Notes under the pieces: generated by a model | The model's input: the letters and a program-made list of their open reading frames with translations, nothing else | The model's database searches: none | Told to the model about the DNA's origin: nothing | Part shown: in pieces, positions 41,119 through 48,849 of the stretch | Layout of the letters: each line of letters begins with the position of its first letter | Numbering within the stretch: the stretch's first letter is position 1 | Program-made: the position numbers and the translations under genes | Assembly: GCF_007786235.1 (NCBI RefSeq) | Contig: NZ_VNFK01000023.1 | Coordinates: forward strand, 1 to 64,000 | Length of the DNA stretch: 64,000 nt | Reading direction: 5' to 3' | DNA from: Paenarthrobacter nitroguajacolicus | GTDB taxonomy: Bacteria > Actinomycetota > Actinomycetes > Actinomycetales > Micrococcaceae

Positions 41119-43461
41119 GTGGCTGCACCAAATTCGCTGATCTCCATGCTGGGCCGGACTCCGGACCCGGAGCAGCTGCGCCATGTCCACACGATCCCTG
41201 CCCGAAAAGCCGTCAACGAACCGTGGCCTGGCTGGGTGCACCCGGATGTCGTGGCGGCCTACGGATCGCTGGGCATCCACGAACCCTATAGACACCAGAT
41301 CCAGGCCGCGGAGCTCGCCCATTCCGGCCAGCACGTAGTCATCGCTACCGGAACCGCTTCCGGCAAATCGCTCGCCTACCAGCTCCCCGCCTTGGACGCG
41401 ATCCACCGCTCGGAGCTGCGGGTCCTGTCCGATCCCGGGAAAATCCACGACGACGGCGCGGTCACCCTGTACCTGTCCCCCACGAAAGCCCTGGCAGCGG
41501 ACCAGCTCGCAGCCATCCGCTCGCTGAAGTTGCCAACCGTGCGGGCGGAAACTTACGACGGCGACACCGACGTTTCGTCGCGCCGTTGGATCCGTGACCA
41601 CGCCAATTTCATCCTGGCCAACCCGGACATGCTGCACTTCGGCATCCTTCCCAACCACACGTGGTGGGCGAGGTTCTTCCGGAGGCTGCGGTACGTGATC
41701 GTGGACGAGGCCCACAGTTACCGCGGCGTGTTTGGCTCGCATGTGGCCAACCTGATGCGCCGGCTGCGCCGGATCTGCGCCTACTACGGCGCAGGGACGT
41801 CCTTCCCTGAGCCGATATTCATTGCTGCTTCCGCCACGGCATCCGACCCCGGAGTTTCCTTCGGGAGGCTGATCGGGGCCCCCGTCCGGGAGGTTTCCGA
41901 AGACTGTTCTCCACACGGCTCCACCACCGTGGCTTTCTGGGAGCCCGCGCTGACTGACGTCAAGGGTGAAAATGGAGCCAAACAGCGCAGGACAGCCGTG
42001 GCCGAAACCGCGGACATCCTGGCCAACCTTGTTTCGTCCCGCGTCAGGACCATCGCCTTCATCAAGTCCCGACGAGGGGCGGAGTCCATTGCGTCCATCA
42101 CCAAAAGACTGCTGGACGAGGTTGACCCCAGCCTTCCGGGCCGAGTGGCGGCCTATCGATCCGGCTATCTGCCGGAAGAACGGCGCGCCCTGGAGCAAGC
42201 TTTGAGGTCCGGTCAGCTGCTGGGGGTCTCCAGCACCTCTGCCCTTGAATTGGGCATCGATATCTCGGGGCTTGATGCCGTGCTGGTGGCTGGCTGGCCG
42301 GGTACCCGCGCGTCGCTCTTCCAGCAGATCGGCCGGGCAGGGCGGGCAGGCCAAGACGCCATCGCCGCCTTCGTGGCCAGCGACGACCCCTTGGACACCT
42401 ATCTGGTGAACCATCCGGAAGCGATCTTCGACGTGTCCGTGGAAGCCACCGTCTTCGATCCGGGCAATCCCTACGTCCTGGGGCCGCACCTTTGCGCGGC
42501 CGCGGCCGAGTTGCCTATCGGACCGGCGGAGCTGGATCTCTTCGGTCCCACCGCCGAGGACCTCCTGGACCGCTTGGTGGTCCAGGGATATCTGCGCAAG
42601 CGGCCCGCGGGGTGGTTCTGGACCCATCCCGAGAGCGCTGCCGGGATGGTGAACCTCCGGGCAGATGGTGGTGGTCCGGTGAGCATAGTCGACGCCGAGA
42701 CAGGGTCCCTCCTGGGAACCATGGACTCGCCACAGACGCACTATCAAGCACACACGGGTGCCATCTACGTCCATCAAGGCGAGAGCTACCTGGTGGAGGA
42801 CCTGAACGAAGCGGACCATTGCGTGATGGTGCGGCGAGTGAACCCCGACTTCTACACCACGGCACGGGACGTGACCCAGATCGAAGTATTGGAAACGTCG
42901 CGCTCGGTCCAATGGGGTGACATCACCGTGCATTTCGGCGACGTCAAAGTGACCACCCAAGTAGTCTCCTTCCAGAGAAAAGCCTTGATTTCGAATGAGA
43001 TCCTCGGTGAGGAACCGCTGGAACTCGGTGCCCGCGACCTCTTTACCAAGGCCGTTTGGTTCGTGGTGGACAACCGTTCACTGCATGGGGCCGGGCTGGT
43101 GGAAGCCCAGTTTCCTGGTGCGCTGCATGCCGCTGAACATGCCGCCATCGGCCTCCTCCCCTTGGTGGCATCCAGCGACCGCTGGGACATCGGCGGCGTG
43201 TCGACCGCTCTGCATGCTGACACCGGGGTACCCACGATCTTTGTCTACGATGGCCACCCTGGCGGCGCCGGATTCGCTGAACGGGGTTTCGAGAAGGCCA
43301 AGATATGGTTGACGGCCACACGTGAGGCCATCAAAGCCTGCGAATGCGACGCCGGCTGCCCGTCCTGCGTTCAGTCCCCCAAATGCGGCAACAAGAACAA
43401 CCCGTTGGACAAGGCAGCCGCCATCACTCTCCTTGGCGTATTGCTGAAGGACGCGGTCTAA
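41119..43461 (+). CDS. DEAD/DEAH-box helicase with C-terminal DUF1998-type zinc domain (MrfA/Hrq1-like)
   Basis: This 780-residue superfamily 2 helicase has Walker A ATGTASGKSLAYQL, DEAH in IVDEAHSYRG, motif VI QIGRAGRAGQD and, near the end, a Cys4 cluster CECDAGCPSCVQSPKCG of the DUF1998 type. This architecture matches MrfA/Hrq1-type 3'-5' DNA helicases linked to repair of crosslinks or alkylation damage in some bacteria. The GTG at 41119 is the only reasonable start before the first domain. It converges on the Tad operon, the arrangement that gives the TadE-like proteins their name in this phylum. Confidence 0.92.
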   Translation: MAAPNSLISMLGRTPDPEQLRHVHTIPARKAVNEPWPGWVHPDVVAAYGSLGIHEPYRHQIQAAELAHSGQHVVIATGTASGKSLAYQLPALDAIHRSELRVLSDPGKIHDDGAVTLYLSPTKALAADQLAAIRSLKLPTVRAETYDGDTDVSSRRWIRDHANFILANPDMLHFGILPNHTWWARFFRRLRYVIVDEAHSYRGVFGSHVANLMRRLRRICAYYGAGTSFPEPIFIAASATASDPGVSFGRLIGAPVREVSEDCSPHGSTTVAFWEPALTDVKGENGAKQRRTAVAETADILANLVSSRVRTIAFIKSRRGAESIASITKRLLDEVDPSLPGRVAAYRSGYLPEERRALEQALRSGQLLGVSSTSALELGIDISGLDAVLVAGWPGTRASLFQQIGRAGRAGQDAIAAFVASDDPLDTYLVNHPEAIFDVSVEATVFDPGNPYVLGPHLCAAAAELPIGPAELDLFGPTAEDLLDRLVVQGYLRKRPAGWFWTHPESAAGMVNLRADGGGPVSIVDAETGSLLGTMDSPQTHYQAHTGAIYVHQGESYLVEDLNEADHCVMVRRVNPDFYTTARDVTQIEVLETSRSVQWGDITVHFGDVKVTTQVVSFQRKALISNEILGEEPLELGARDLFTKAVWFVVDNRSLHGAGLVEAQFPGALHAAEHAAIGLLPLVASSDRWDIGGVSTALHADTGVPTIFVYDGHPGGAGFAERGFEKAKIWLTATREAIKACECDAGCPSCVQSPKCGNKNNPLDKAAAITLLGVLLKDAV

Positions 43462-43501
43462 CCGACGCTGTGCCGAAGCGAGCAGCCGCGGCTACGGCGG
43501 C

Positions 43502-43864
43502 TTACGGAGGCGGCCCCGCACGCGCCTTGCCGCTGGCAACACCCCACTGGAAAGGGTGTGCCAGTTCCGTCGCAACTTCCACCTCCTCCCCGCCGACTAC
43601 GGTGCAGGAAGTGAGTTTCGCCTGGTGGCGTCCCGCTACGTCCGCGGCCACGGCACACGGGTCTCCGGGAGTGAGGCCCCGAGCGGCATCGGCCCCGGCC
43701 AGTGCTGCGAGATCTGCGGCGGTGGCAGCACGGGTCCCCATGGCCGCGGCCTGCGCGAGGAGAACCACCACAACCAGCAACGCCATCACGACGGCGCCCA
43801 ATGTCAGCGCCAGAACCGTCCCGGACCCGCGGTCGGGAGGGGAAGCCGGCAGCACATCGTTCAC
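43502..43864 (-). CDS. TadE-like pilus protein next to the helicase (helicase/secretion-neighbourhood type)
   Basis: This 120-residue protein begins at the GTG at 43864, which overlaps the TadE stop as GTGA. A longer frame to 43969 would overlap TadE out of frame by over 100 bases. One strong N-terminal helix (TVLALTLGAVVMALLVVVVL) follows a short polar stretch, and the rest is Ala-rich with two Cys. It is the last gene of the Tad operon, placed beside the helicase. The family is a minor pilin or assembly factor of Tad-type systems. Confidence 0.85.
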   Translation of the reverse strand: MNDVLPASPPDRGSGTVLALTLGAVVMALLVVVVLLAQAAAMGTRAATAADLAALAGADAARGLTPGDPCAVAADVAGRHQAKLTSCTVVGGEEVEVATELAHPFQWGVASGKARAGPPP

Positions 43865-44247
43865 GGCGTACCGGCCTCTCCCCTGGCAGACGCAAATGCT
43901 GTCAGCTTCCACGGGATAAGGTGCCCCAGTGCTCCCCCGACAGGTGACGAAGCCGTCACAGTGAGCCATTCGCCGTCGTGGGTCTGGGTTGAACTCGCTC
44001 CCTCTCCGGCAAGGCGTTTGACGATCCCGTCCACCGAAGCGGGTGCCTCGCCCCTGGCAGAAGCACGTGCTCCGGCCCTGGCCGCTTCTTCCAACCGCAG
44101 CTGGGTGATGCCCGCAGCGCCGCCTGCCAGCAGGAATGCCAAAAGTAGAATCACAGCTGGCAAAGCGACGGCGAACTCAGCGGTGACCGCACCCCGTTCC
44201 TTACCGCCATGGGAGGCTCTCCAGCGGGCAGGCAGCACGTACGTCAT
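43861..44247 (-). CDS. TadE-like minor pilin
   Basis: This 128-residue protein has the TadE signature: a prepilin-like N-terminus (GAVTAEFAVALPAVI, Glu five residues after Gly-Ala) and a helix (LLLAFLLAGGAAGI), then a helical stalk (LRLEEAARAGARASARGE) and a globular tail. TadE proteins are pseudopilins needed for Flp/Tad pilus assembly. The ATG at 44247 overlaps the previous stop (ATGA), and its own stop overlaps the next start. Confidence 0.9.
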   Translation of the reverse strand: MTYVLPARWRASHGGKERGAVTAEFAVALPAVILLLAFLLAGGAAGITQLRLEEAARAGARASARGEAPASVDGIVKRLAGEGASSTQTHDGEWLTVTASSPVGGALGHLIPWKLTAFASARGEAGTP

Positions 44248-44699
44248 GGCAAGGACAGTGCCGTGCGGATCAGGTTGAGCAGGAAACCCCGGACTTCCTC
44301 GCTGCGAAGGATGACCACCAGCAAGCCCGCGAGGCCTACCGCGGCAAGGGTGGCGATAGCGTACTCGGCCGTGGCCATGCCCAGTTCGGAGCCCATCAGC
44401 TTGGTCCTGGCGCTTGCCCGCGTCCAGAAGCCATCGTCCTGAAGTCGCCCGTCCTCGAACTCCTCAAGGTCCTCTAAGCCGGGTTCGTACTGCCCCGGTT
44501 CATACTGCCCCAGTTCGTACTGCCCGGGTTCGTCCCCAAGATCGGATTGCTCGAGATCGTTATGTTCCAACTGGTACTCGGAGAGTTCGTATTGCTGGGT
44601 TGTCATCGGTATCCCGGAGGAAGCCTCAGGGACTTCAGCCGGCCGGTCCTGGGGCACATCACTGAGAAGGTCGGGAAGTGTAGTGGACAGTGTTTTCAC
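44244..44699 (-). CDS. DUF4244-type pilin-like protein with acidic Tyr-rich repeat region
   Basis: The protein has 151 residues from the GTG at 44699, which is 9 bases from AAGGA; an ATG at 44717 has no RBS. The C-terminal 60 residues carry the Flp/DUF4244 feature: GMATAEYAIATLAAVGLAGLLVVI, a pilin-like helix with a conserved Glu. The first 90 residues are unusual: LSEYQLEHNDLEQSDLG followed by GQYELGQYEPGQYEPG, repeats of five residues with Tyr and Glu. Such an N-terminal extension is not typical of Flp pilins. It is the candidate major pilin of this operon. Confidence 0.82.
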   Translation of the reverse strand: MKTLSTTLPDLLSDVPQDRPAEVPEASSGIPMTTQQYELSEYQLEHNDLEQSDLGDEPGQYELGQYEPGQYEPGLEDLEEFEDGRLQDDGFWTRASARTKLMGSELGMATAEYAIATLAAVGLAGLLVVILRSEEVRGFLLNLIRTALSLP

Positions 44700-44848
44700 G
44701 GGTGGAGTTCCTTTCATATATGCCAGCGCTTTCGCCGGCTGGTTCGACTCTTCCGTGCCGCAAAGAGCCCCGAAAGTGAGGGATCACGTCAAGTGGATAA
44801 ACCTCTGTGCGCTCCGGATGTGGAGGGAAAGTGGTCAGCTGTCACAGC

Positions 44849-45466
44849 TCAACCGGAGGGAAGCATCGCAATCAGTACGGGGACGATGCCAAGGCAGATG
44901 AAGGCCGGCAAGGAGCACAAGCCCAGAGGAACCACAAGCTTCACGCCCAAGGCAGCCGCCCGCTTCTCCGCGGCGCGAAATTGCTCGCGCCTCTCCCTGG
45001 CGGCCTGCGCGTACAGAATGGCCGCCGAAGGGGCCCCTGTCAGGGCAGCGAAAGCCAGTGCATCCTTCAACCGCACGACTTCGGTGGCGTGTTTGGTGGG
45101 CGCCCGCCAAGCGGTTTCCCAGTCGACGCCAATCGCCAGCGCGGCCACCACGGGCCTCAGCGACTGGCTGATTGGAGGCGCGGCGCACCGGGCAATGAGT
45201 TCCAACGCCCGGCCTATTCCAGCCCCGGCATCAAGCATTGACGCCATCAGCTCCAGCATCATCGCTGTATCGCGAAGACCGTCGGGAAGGTGCAACGGTT
45301 CCCTGACCTCCACTGCGACGCCGGGCCGTCGCGAAGAGTAGTCCGGCGCGGTGTCATCCCCGCTGCCTCCACCAAACCGGGACCTCACCCGCGCCGGCAA
45401 GGCGAAACCAACGAATGCAGCCAATGCCAGGACGGCCATCATGATGAGGATCCAGACCCCGGCCAT
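44849..45466 (-). CDS. TadC-like type II secretion F membrane protein
   Basis: This 205-residue membrane platform protein has an N-terminal helix (VWILIMMAVLALAAFVGFAL), a cytoplasmic domain with DTAMMLELMASMLDAGAGIG (GspF helix bundle) and two C-terminal helices (GVKLVVPLGLCSLPAFICLG, then IVPVLIAML). The ATG at 45466 has GGAGGTG upstream and overlaps the TadB stop by one base. A frame to 45508 would lie in the upstream gene. It works with TadB as the platform for Tad pilus export. Confidence 0.9.
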   Translation of the reverse strand: MAGVWILIMMAVLALAAFVGFALPARVRSRFGGGSGDDTAPDYSSRRPGVAVEVREPLHLPDGLRDTAMMLELMASMLDAGAGIGRALELIARCAAPPISQSLRPVVAALAIGVDWETAWRAPTKHATEVVRLKDALAFAALTGAPSAAILYAQAARERREQFRAAEKRAAALGVKLVVPLGLCSLPAFICLGIVPVLIAMLPSG

Positions 45467-46254
45467 CAGACACCTCCGGAAGCGGACACCACCAGGCGTG
45501 ATGACCAAACCCGTCCGGCCACCGTCAGCAGGAGCCCGGCACCAAGAGTGGCAACACCCCAGATGTTGTCCAGGAGGATTCCCAACGGATCAACCCCCAG
45601 GGCCATCCCCAGCACCAACCCGAACACCGGCAGCCACGACAACAGCCGAACGGTTGCCTTGGGCCCTGCGAGCGCCGTCTGCCGTGCGGCTTCAGCGTCC
45701 TCTTCGGCTTCCAGCTGGGCTGCGAATCGAGCGAGGAGATCGGCAAGGGGACACCCGCTGGTTTCGGCCACCTCCAGGCAGGCGGCCATCTCCATCCACA
45801 CACGACGCTCCGAACTGCCACGACGGCGAAACACTTTTCCCGCCGCCCCACGGATCGCTTGAGCCGGTGAGCCTCCCACTGCCGACGCTGCCCGTACCGC
45901 GGCGAGGACCTTCAGGGATTCTTCGGAGAGCCGGGCCGGGCTTTCCGCCGCTACGCGCGGGCCGCCGTCCATGGTCGCCTGGAAGCCGTGGACAAGCCAC
46001 AGCTCCTCCCAGAGCCTGGAAGATCCCCTTCCACCCCGCAGCAGCGCCGCGATTTGCTGCACCAACACCACCAAGGACAAAGGCTCAGTCCGCTGCCGCC
46101 GCGAGAGAGCAAGCCGCGGACGGCGATGGGCAACCTCGCCCCCATCGATGGGCGCATTACCCAAGCTCATCCGAACCCGCGGGCCGTCAGCGCGGAGGCC
46201 CCGGAGGTGCAACCAGGCCGCGAGAGCAGTAACAAGGACCAGACCGATGATCAA
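45466..46254 (-). CDS. TadB-like type II secretion F membrane protein
   Basis: This 262-residue protein has an N-terminal helix (LIIGLVLVTALAAWLHL), a central GspF-like bundle (LVVLVQQIAALLRGGRGS, MEMAACLEVAETSGCPLADLL) and two C-terminal helices. The TTG at 46254 fits the TTGA overlap with the TadA stop, but the RBS is weak. The frame is open to 46365, so an upstream start within TadA is possible. It is the TadC partner in the pilus platform. Confidence 0.8.
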   Translation of the reverse strand: MIIGLVLVTALAAWLHLRGLRADGPRVRMSLGNAPIDGGEVAHRRPRLALSRRQRTEPLSLVVLVQQIAALLRGGRGSSRLWEELWLVHGFQATMDGGPRVAAESPARLSEESLKVLAAVRAASAVGGSPAQAIRGAAGKVFRRRGSSERRVWMEMAACLEVAETSGCPLADLLARFAAQLEAEEDAEAARQTALAGPKATVRLLSWLPVFGLVLGMALGVDPLGILLDNIWGVATLGAGLLLTVAGRVWSSRLVVSASGGV

Positions 46255-47513
46255 GGTTCTTGTCCCGTGCCTGCTGACGGACCAAAGTCCGGCAGCCTGT
46301 GCTGCGGGGCCGGCCCTGCCGCCGGGGGTGAGGCCAAGGAAAGCCTGGCGGCCAGGTCCTGCCACGCCGGACCCCGGGTCATCCCCGACGGACTCCAGCA
46401 GAGGGCATTCACCACCTTCTGGCCCTCGTTGCCGTCTGCCAGTACGCCGATGGATGCAATTCTCCGTCCAGACTGGGTTCGGTCGACGTGAATCACTACG
46501 TCCAAAGCGTTGGAGACCTGCAAACGCACGGCCTCAGCGCTCAACCCTGCGAGCGCCCCGAGAGCAACCAATCGTGCCGGCACAGCTTCGGCCGTATTGG
46601 CATGGATGGTGCCGCCGCCACCCGTGTGCCCCGTGTTGAGTGCGGTCAGCAGTTCACGGACCTCAGCGCCACGGCATTCACCGACGATGAGCCTGTCCGG
46701 CCGCATACGCAAAGCCTGGCGGACCAATTCACCGAGGTCCAGCGCACCTCCGCCCTCAAGATTCCCGTGCCGCGATTCAAGAGTCACCACGTGTGGGTGG
46801 ACGGGGTTGAGCTCGGCAGCGTCCTCGATCAGGACAAGCCGCTCCTTCGGGTGGCTCAGGCCGAGCATGGTGGACAACAGGGTTGTCTTGCCGGAACCAG
46901 TGGCCCCGCTGATCAGGAAACTGAGCTTCCGCGCCATGATGGCCCGGAGTACCACCTCGACAGGCTCTGAAAACATGGCGCTCTCCCTCAGCTCAGCCAG
47001 AGTGAACACTGCTTCACGTCGGATGCGGATGGACAGCAAAGTGCCTGCGGTGGATATCGGTGCGAGGACAGCGTGTACGCGATAGCCACCGTTCAGTCGG
47101 ACGTCCACGCAGGGAGAGCCGTCGTCCAATCGACGGCCGCCGGCTGAAACCAGCCGAACAGCAAGCGACCTGATGTGTTGTTCAGAGTCGAAGTAAACGG
47201 CCGAGCGTTCCAACCCGTTCCCGCGATCCAACCAGACAGAATCCGGACCGTTGACGAAGATGTCAGTCACAGCGGGATCGTGGGCCAGTTGCTGCAGGGG
47301 TCCCAGCCCATTCAACTCGGCATTGATGGATTCCACTGCCTCCAACGCCCCGGCCGTGCCCAGCAACCGGCCGCTGGCTTGGACGGCGGCTGCGACTGTG
47401 GACGGTGTCACAGGACCGCTGCCCGCGAGCACCGACTCCCGTACAGTCTCAAGGAGAACGGAGTCCAACCGGCGGCCCTGCCGGCGCCGATCTCCTTCGG
47501 CAAATCTGTTCAC
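46251..47513 (-). CDS. TadA/CpaF-like secretion ATPase
   Basis: This 420-residue AAA-type ATPase powers Tad pilus assembly. The N-terminal domain (about 1-160) is helical, with IFVNGPDSVWLDRGNG. The core has Walker A GATGSGKTTLL, Asp box LIEDAAELNP, LVRQALRMRPDRLIVGECRG and the His box TGHTGGGGTIHAN. The C-terminal tail is Pro-rich. The GTG at 47513 overlaps the preceding stop (GTGA). Length and motif order are normal. Confidence 0.94.
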   Translation of the reverse strand: MNRFAEGDRRRQGRRLDSVLLETVRESVLAGSGPVTPSTVAAAVQASGRLLGTAGALEAVESINAELNGLGPLQQLAHDPAVTDIFVNGPDSVWLDRGNGLERSAVYFDSEQHIRSLAVRLVSAGGRRLDDGSPCVDVRLNGGYRVHAVLAPISTAGTLLSIRIRREAVFTLAELRESAMFSEPVEVVLRAIMARKLSFLISGATGSGKTTLLSTMLGLSHPKERLVLIEDAAELNPVHPHVVTLESRHGNLEGGGALDLGELVRQALRMRPDRLIVGECRGAEVRELLTALNTGHTGGGGTIHANTAEAVPARLVALGALAGLSAEAVRLQVSNALDVVIHVDRTQSGRRIASIGVLADGNEGQKVVNALCWSPSGMTRGPAWQDLAARLSLASPPAAGPAPQHRLPDFGPSAGTGQEP

Positions 47514-48643
47514 TGGAAGGCTCCGTTCAACTCCAGCACGTCATCCGCAAAACGGATCACGGGCTTTCGGCGGCCGAGTTCCAGCAACCGGCCAGCGTCG
47601 GTGCCGGCTGCCACACCCCGTAACTCCGGGATAATGCCCAACAACGGCAATCCGAGGGACTCCGCGATGAACGGAGCATCCACGGAGGAAGCACCGCCCC
47701 CACGGACCAGCAGCCCCGCGTCTACCGGTGGGAGTTCGTTCAGGAGGTGCGCTGCCGCCACGGCGGATTTGAGGTTGGGCGTAGCGAGCAGCACTATCCT
47801 GTCGCAGTCCCATGCGAAAGTCCTCAGTCCCTCACCACAGCGCCCAATGTCGACCACGATGAGTTCGAAGCTCCGGCGTGCGGCATCCATGACTGCGGCG
47901 TGGGCGCCCGCATCAGGGACATGAACCGGTTCCCGCGTCCCGGGCCATGACAGGTAGGCGAAGCCCCCGGCCATGGGCAGGGAATCCCGGAATTGGGTGG
48001 GATCAATGCTGCCCCGTGTCTCGGAGAAGTCGGGCCACCGTAGGCCTGGGACGTCGTCGGCCGTAACGGCCAGTTCCAATCCGCCGCCCCAAGGATCACC
48101 ATCGATGAGCATGGTGCTGATGCCGTGGCCGGCCGCAGCCTGGGCGAGCCAAATTGAGGCGGTGGTGGCTCCTGCTCCGCCCGACCCCCCGATGATTCCC
48201 AGAACGGTCCCCCCGAGGTCGGGAGAGCCGGACATGCTGAGGTGTTCCGCCAACCATGCGGCAGCCTCGGGCAGGACTGCGACCCGCTCGGCTCCAAGTG
48301 TCGCCGCCAACCGCCATAAGCCGTCCCCTTCTGTGGCTTTTCCCAGCAGCACAGAGGGGACCCTTCTCCTCGGCGGCAATTCGCGGACATCGCTGCCCAC
48401 CAAAACGACATCCGCGCTGTCCCATCCGGGGGAGGCCCCTGTCACATCCGTGGCCGTCCGCAACGTTCCCCCTGCGGCCGCGACTATCCGTTTGGCTTCC
48501 TCCTGAAAATAGGCGTCGCCGGAGACGAGGAGGATCTCCGCGGCATTGTGCGGCACCCATGATCCATCCGTCCCCACCTCGACTGCTTCGCTGCTGGTTT
48601 GTCTGTGTCGACTTTGTCTGTCTCGACGATCTCGCTTGCCCAT
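47510..48643 (-). CDS. CpaE/Ssd-like P-loop localisation protein of the Tad operon
   Basis: This 377-residue protein has an N-terminal receiver-like domain (EILLVSGDAYFQEEAKRIVAA) and a MinD/ParA-like deviant P-loop (GGSGGAGATTASIWLA). The second Asp strand (TMLIDGDPWGGGLE) and a late IVVDIGRCGEG follow. Mycobacterial Ssd and Caulobacter CpaE have this layout and position Tad pilus components. The ATG at 48643 has a GGGTGG immediately adjacent; a GTG at residue 23 is an alternative start. It is the first gene of the operon, divergent from the polymerase gene. Confidence 0.85.
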   Translation of the reverse strand: MGKRDRRDRQSRHRQTSSEAVEVGTDGSWVPHNAAEILLVSGDAYFQEEAKRIVAAAGGTLRTATDVTGASPGWDSADVVLVGSDVRELPPRRRVPSVLLGKATEGDGLWRLAATLGAERVAVLPEAAAWLAEHLSMSGSPDLGGTVLGIIGGSGGAGATTASIWLAQAAAGHGISTMLIDGDPWGGGLELAVTADDVPGLRWPDFSETRGSIDPTQFRDSLPMAGGFAYLSWPGTREPVHVPDAGAHAAVMDAARRSFELIVVDIGRCGEGLRTFAWDCDRIVLLATPNLKSAVAAAHLLNELPPVDAGLLVRGGGASSVDAPFIAESLGLPLLGIIPELRGVAAGTDAGRLLELGRRKPVIRFADDVLELNGAFQ

Positions 48644-48758
48644 CCACCCAGAATGGTTCGAACTGTGGACCCGCGTAAGGAAGCAAGAGGGCTATGTGGA
48701 CAAGCAGTCGATAGCCAGCGGTGTGGAGGACAAGTTGTCCGGCCGCGGCGGGTTTGAG

Positions 48759-48829
48759 AACCACGCCACCCCAGCGAACCACGCCACCCCAGCGAACCAC
48801 ACACCCCAGCGAACCACGCCACCCCAGCA
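48759..48829. repeat. Four tandem copies of an 18-bp unit upstream of the polymerase gene
   Basis: AACCACGCCACCCCAGCG is at 48759-48776 and 48777-48794. A 17-base variant is at 48795-48811 and a fourth copy, with its last base changed, at 48812-48829. It lies in the divergent region between the pilus operon and the DNA polymerase. It is a simple minisatellite and not a CRISPR, since there are no spacers. Confidence 0.85.
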
Positions 48830-48849
48830 CACAAGGCAGAATGGAGACC

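Noticed and set aside
40948-42960. A long minus-strand frame antisense to the helicase
   Set aside because: The helicase motifs are complete, and the opposite frame is His/Gly/Asp-rich without family features.
46251-46365. TadB starting at 46365 inside TadA
   Set aside because: It would give a 115-base out-of-frame overlap; a TTGA stop-start overlap at 46254 fits the pattern of the other genes in the operon, although its RBS is weak.
48759-48829. Possible CRISPR-like array
   Set aside because: The 18-bp units are directly adjacent with no spacers and no cas genes are present.
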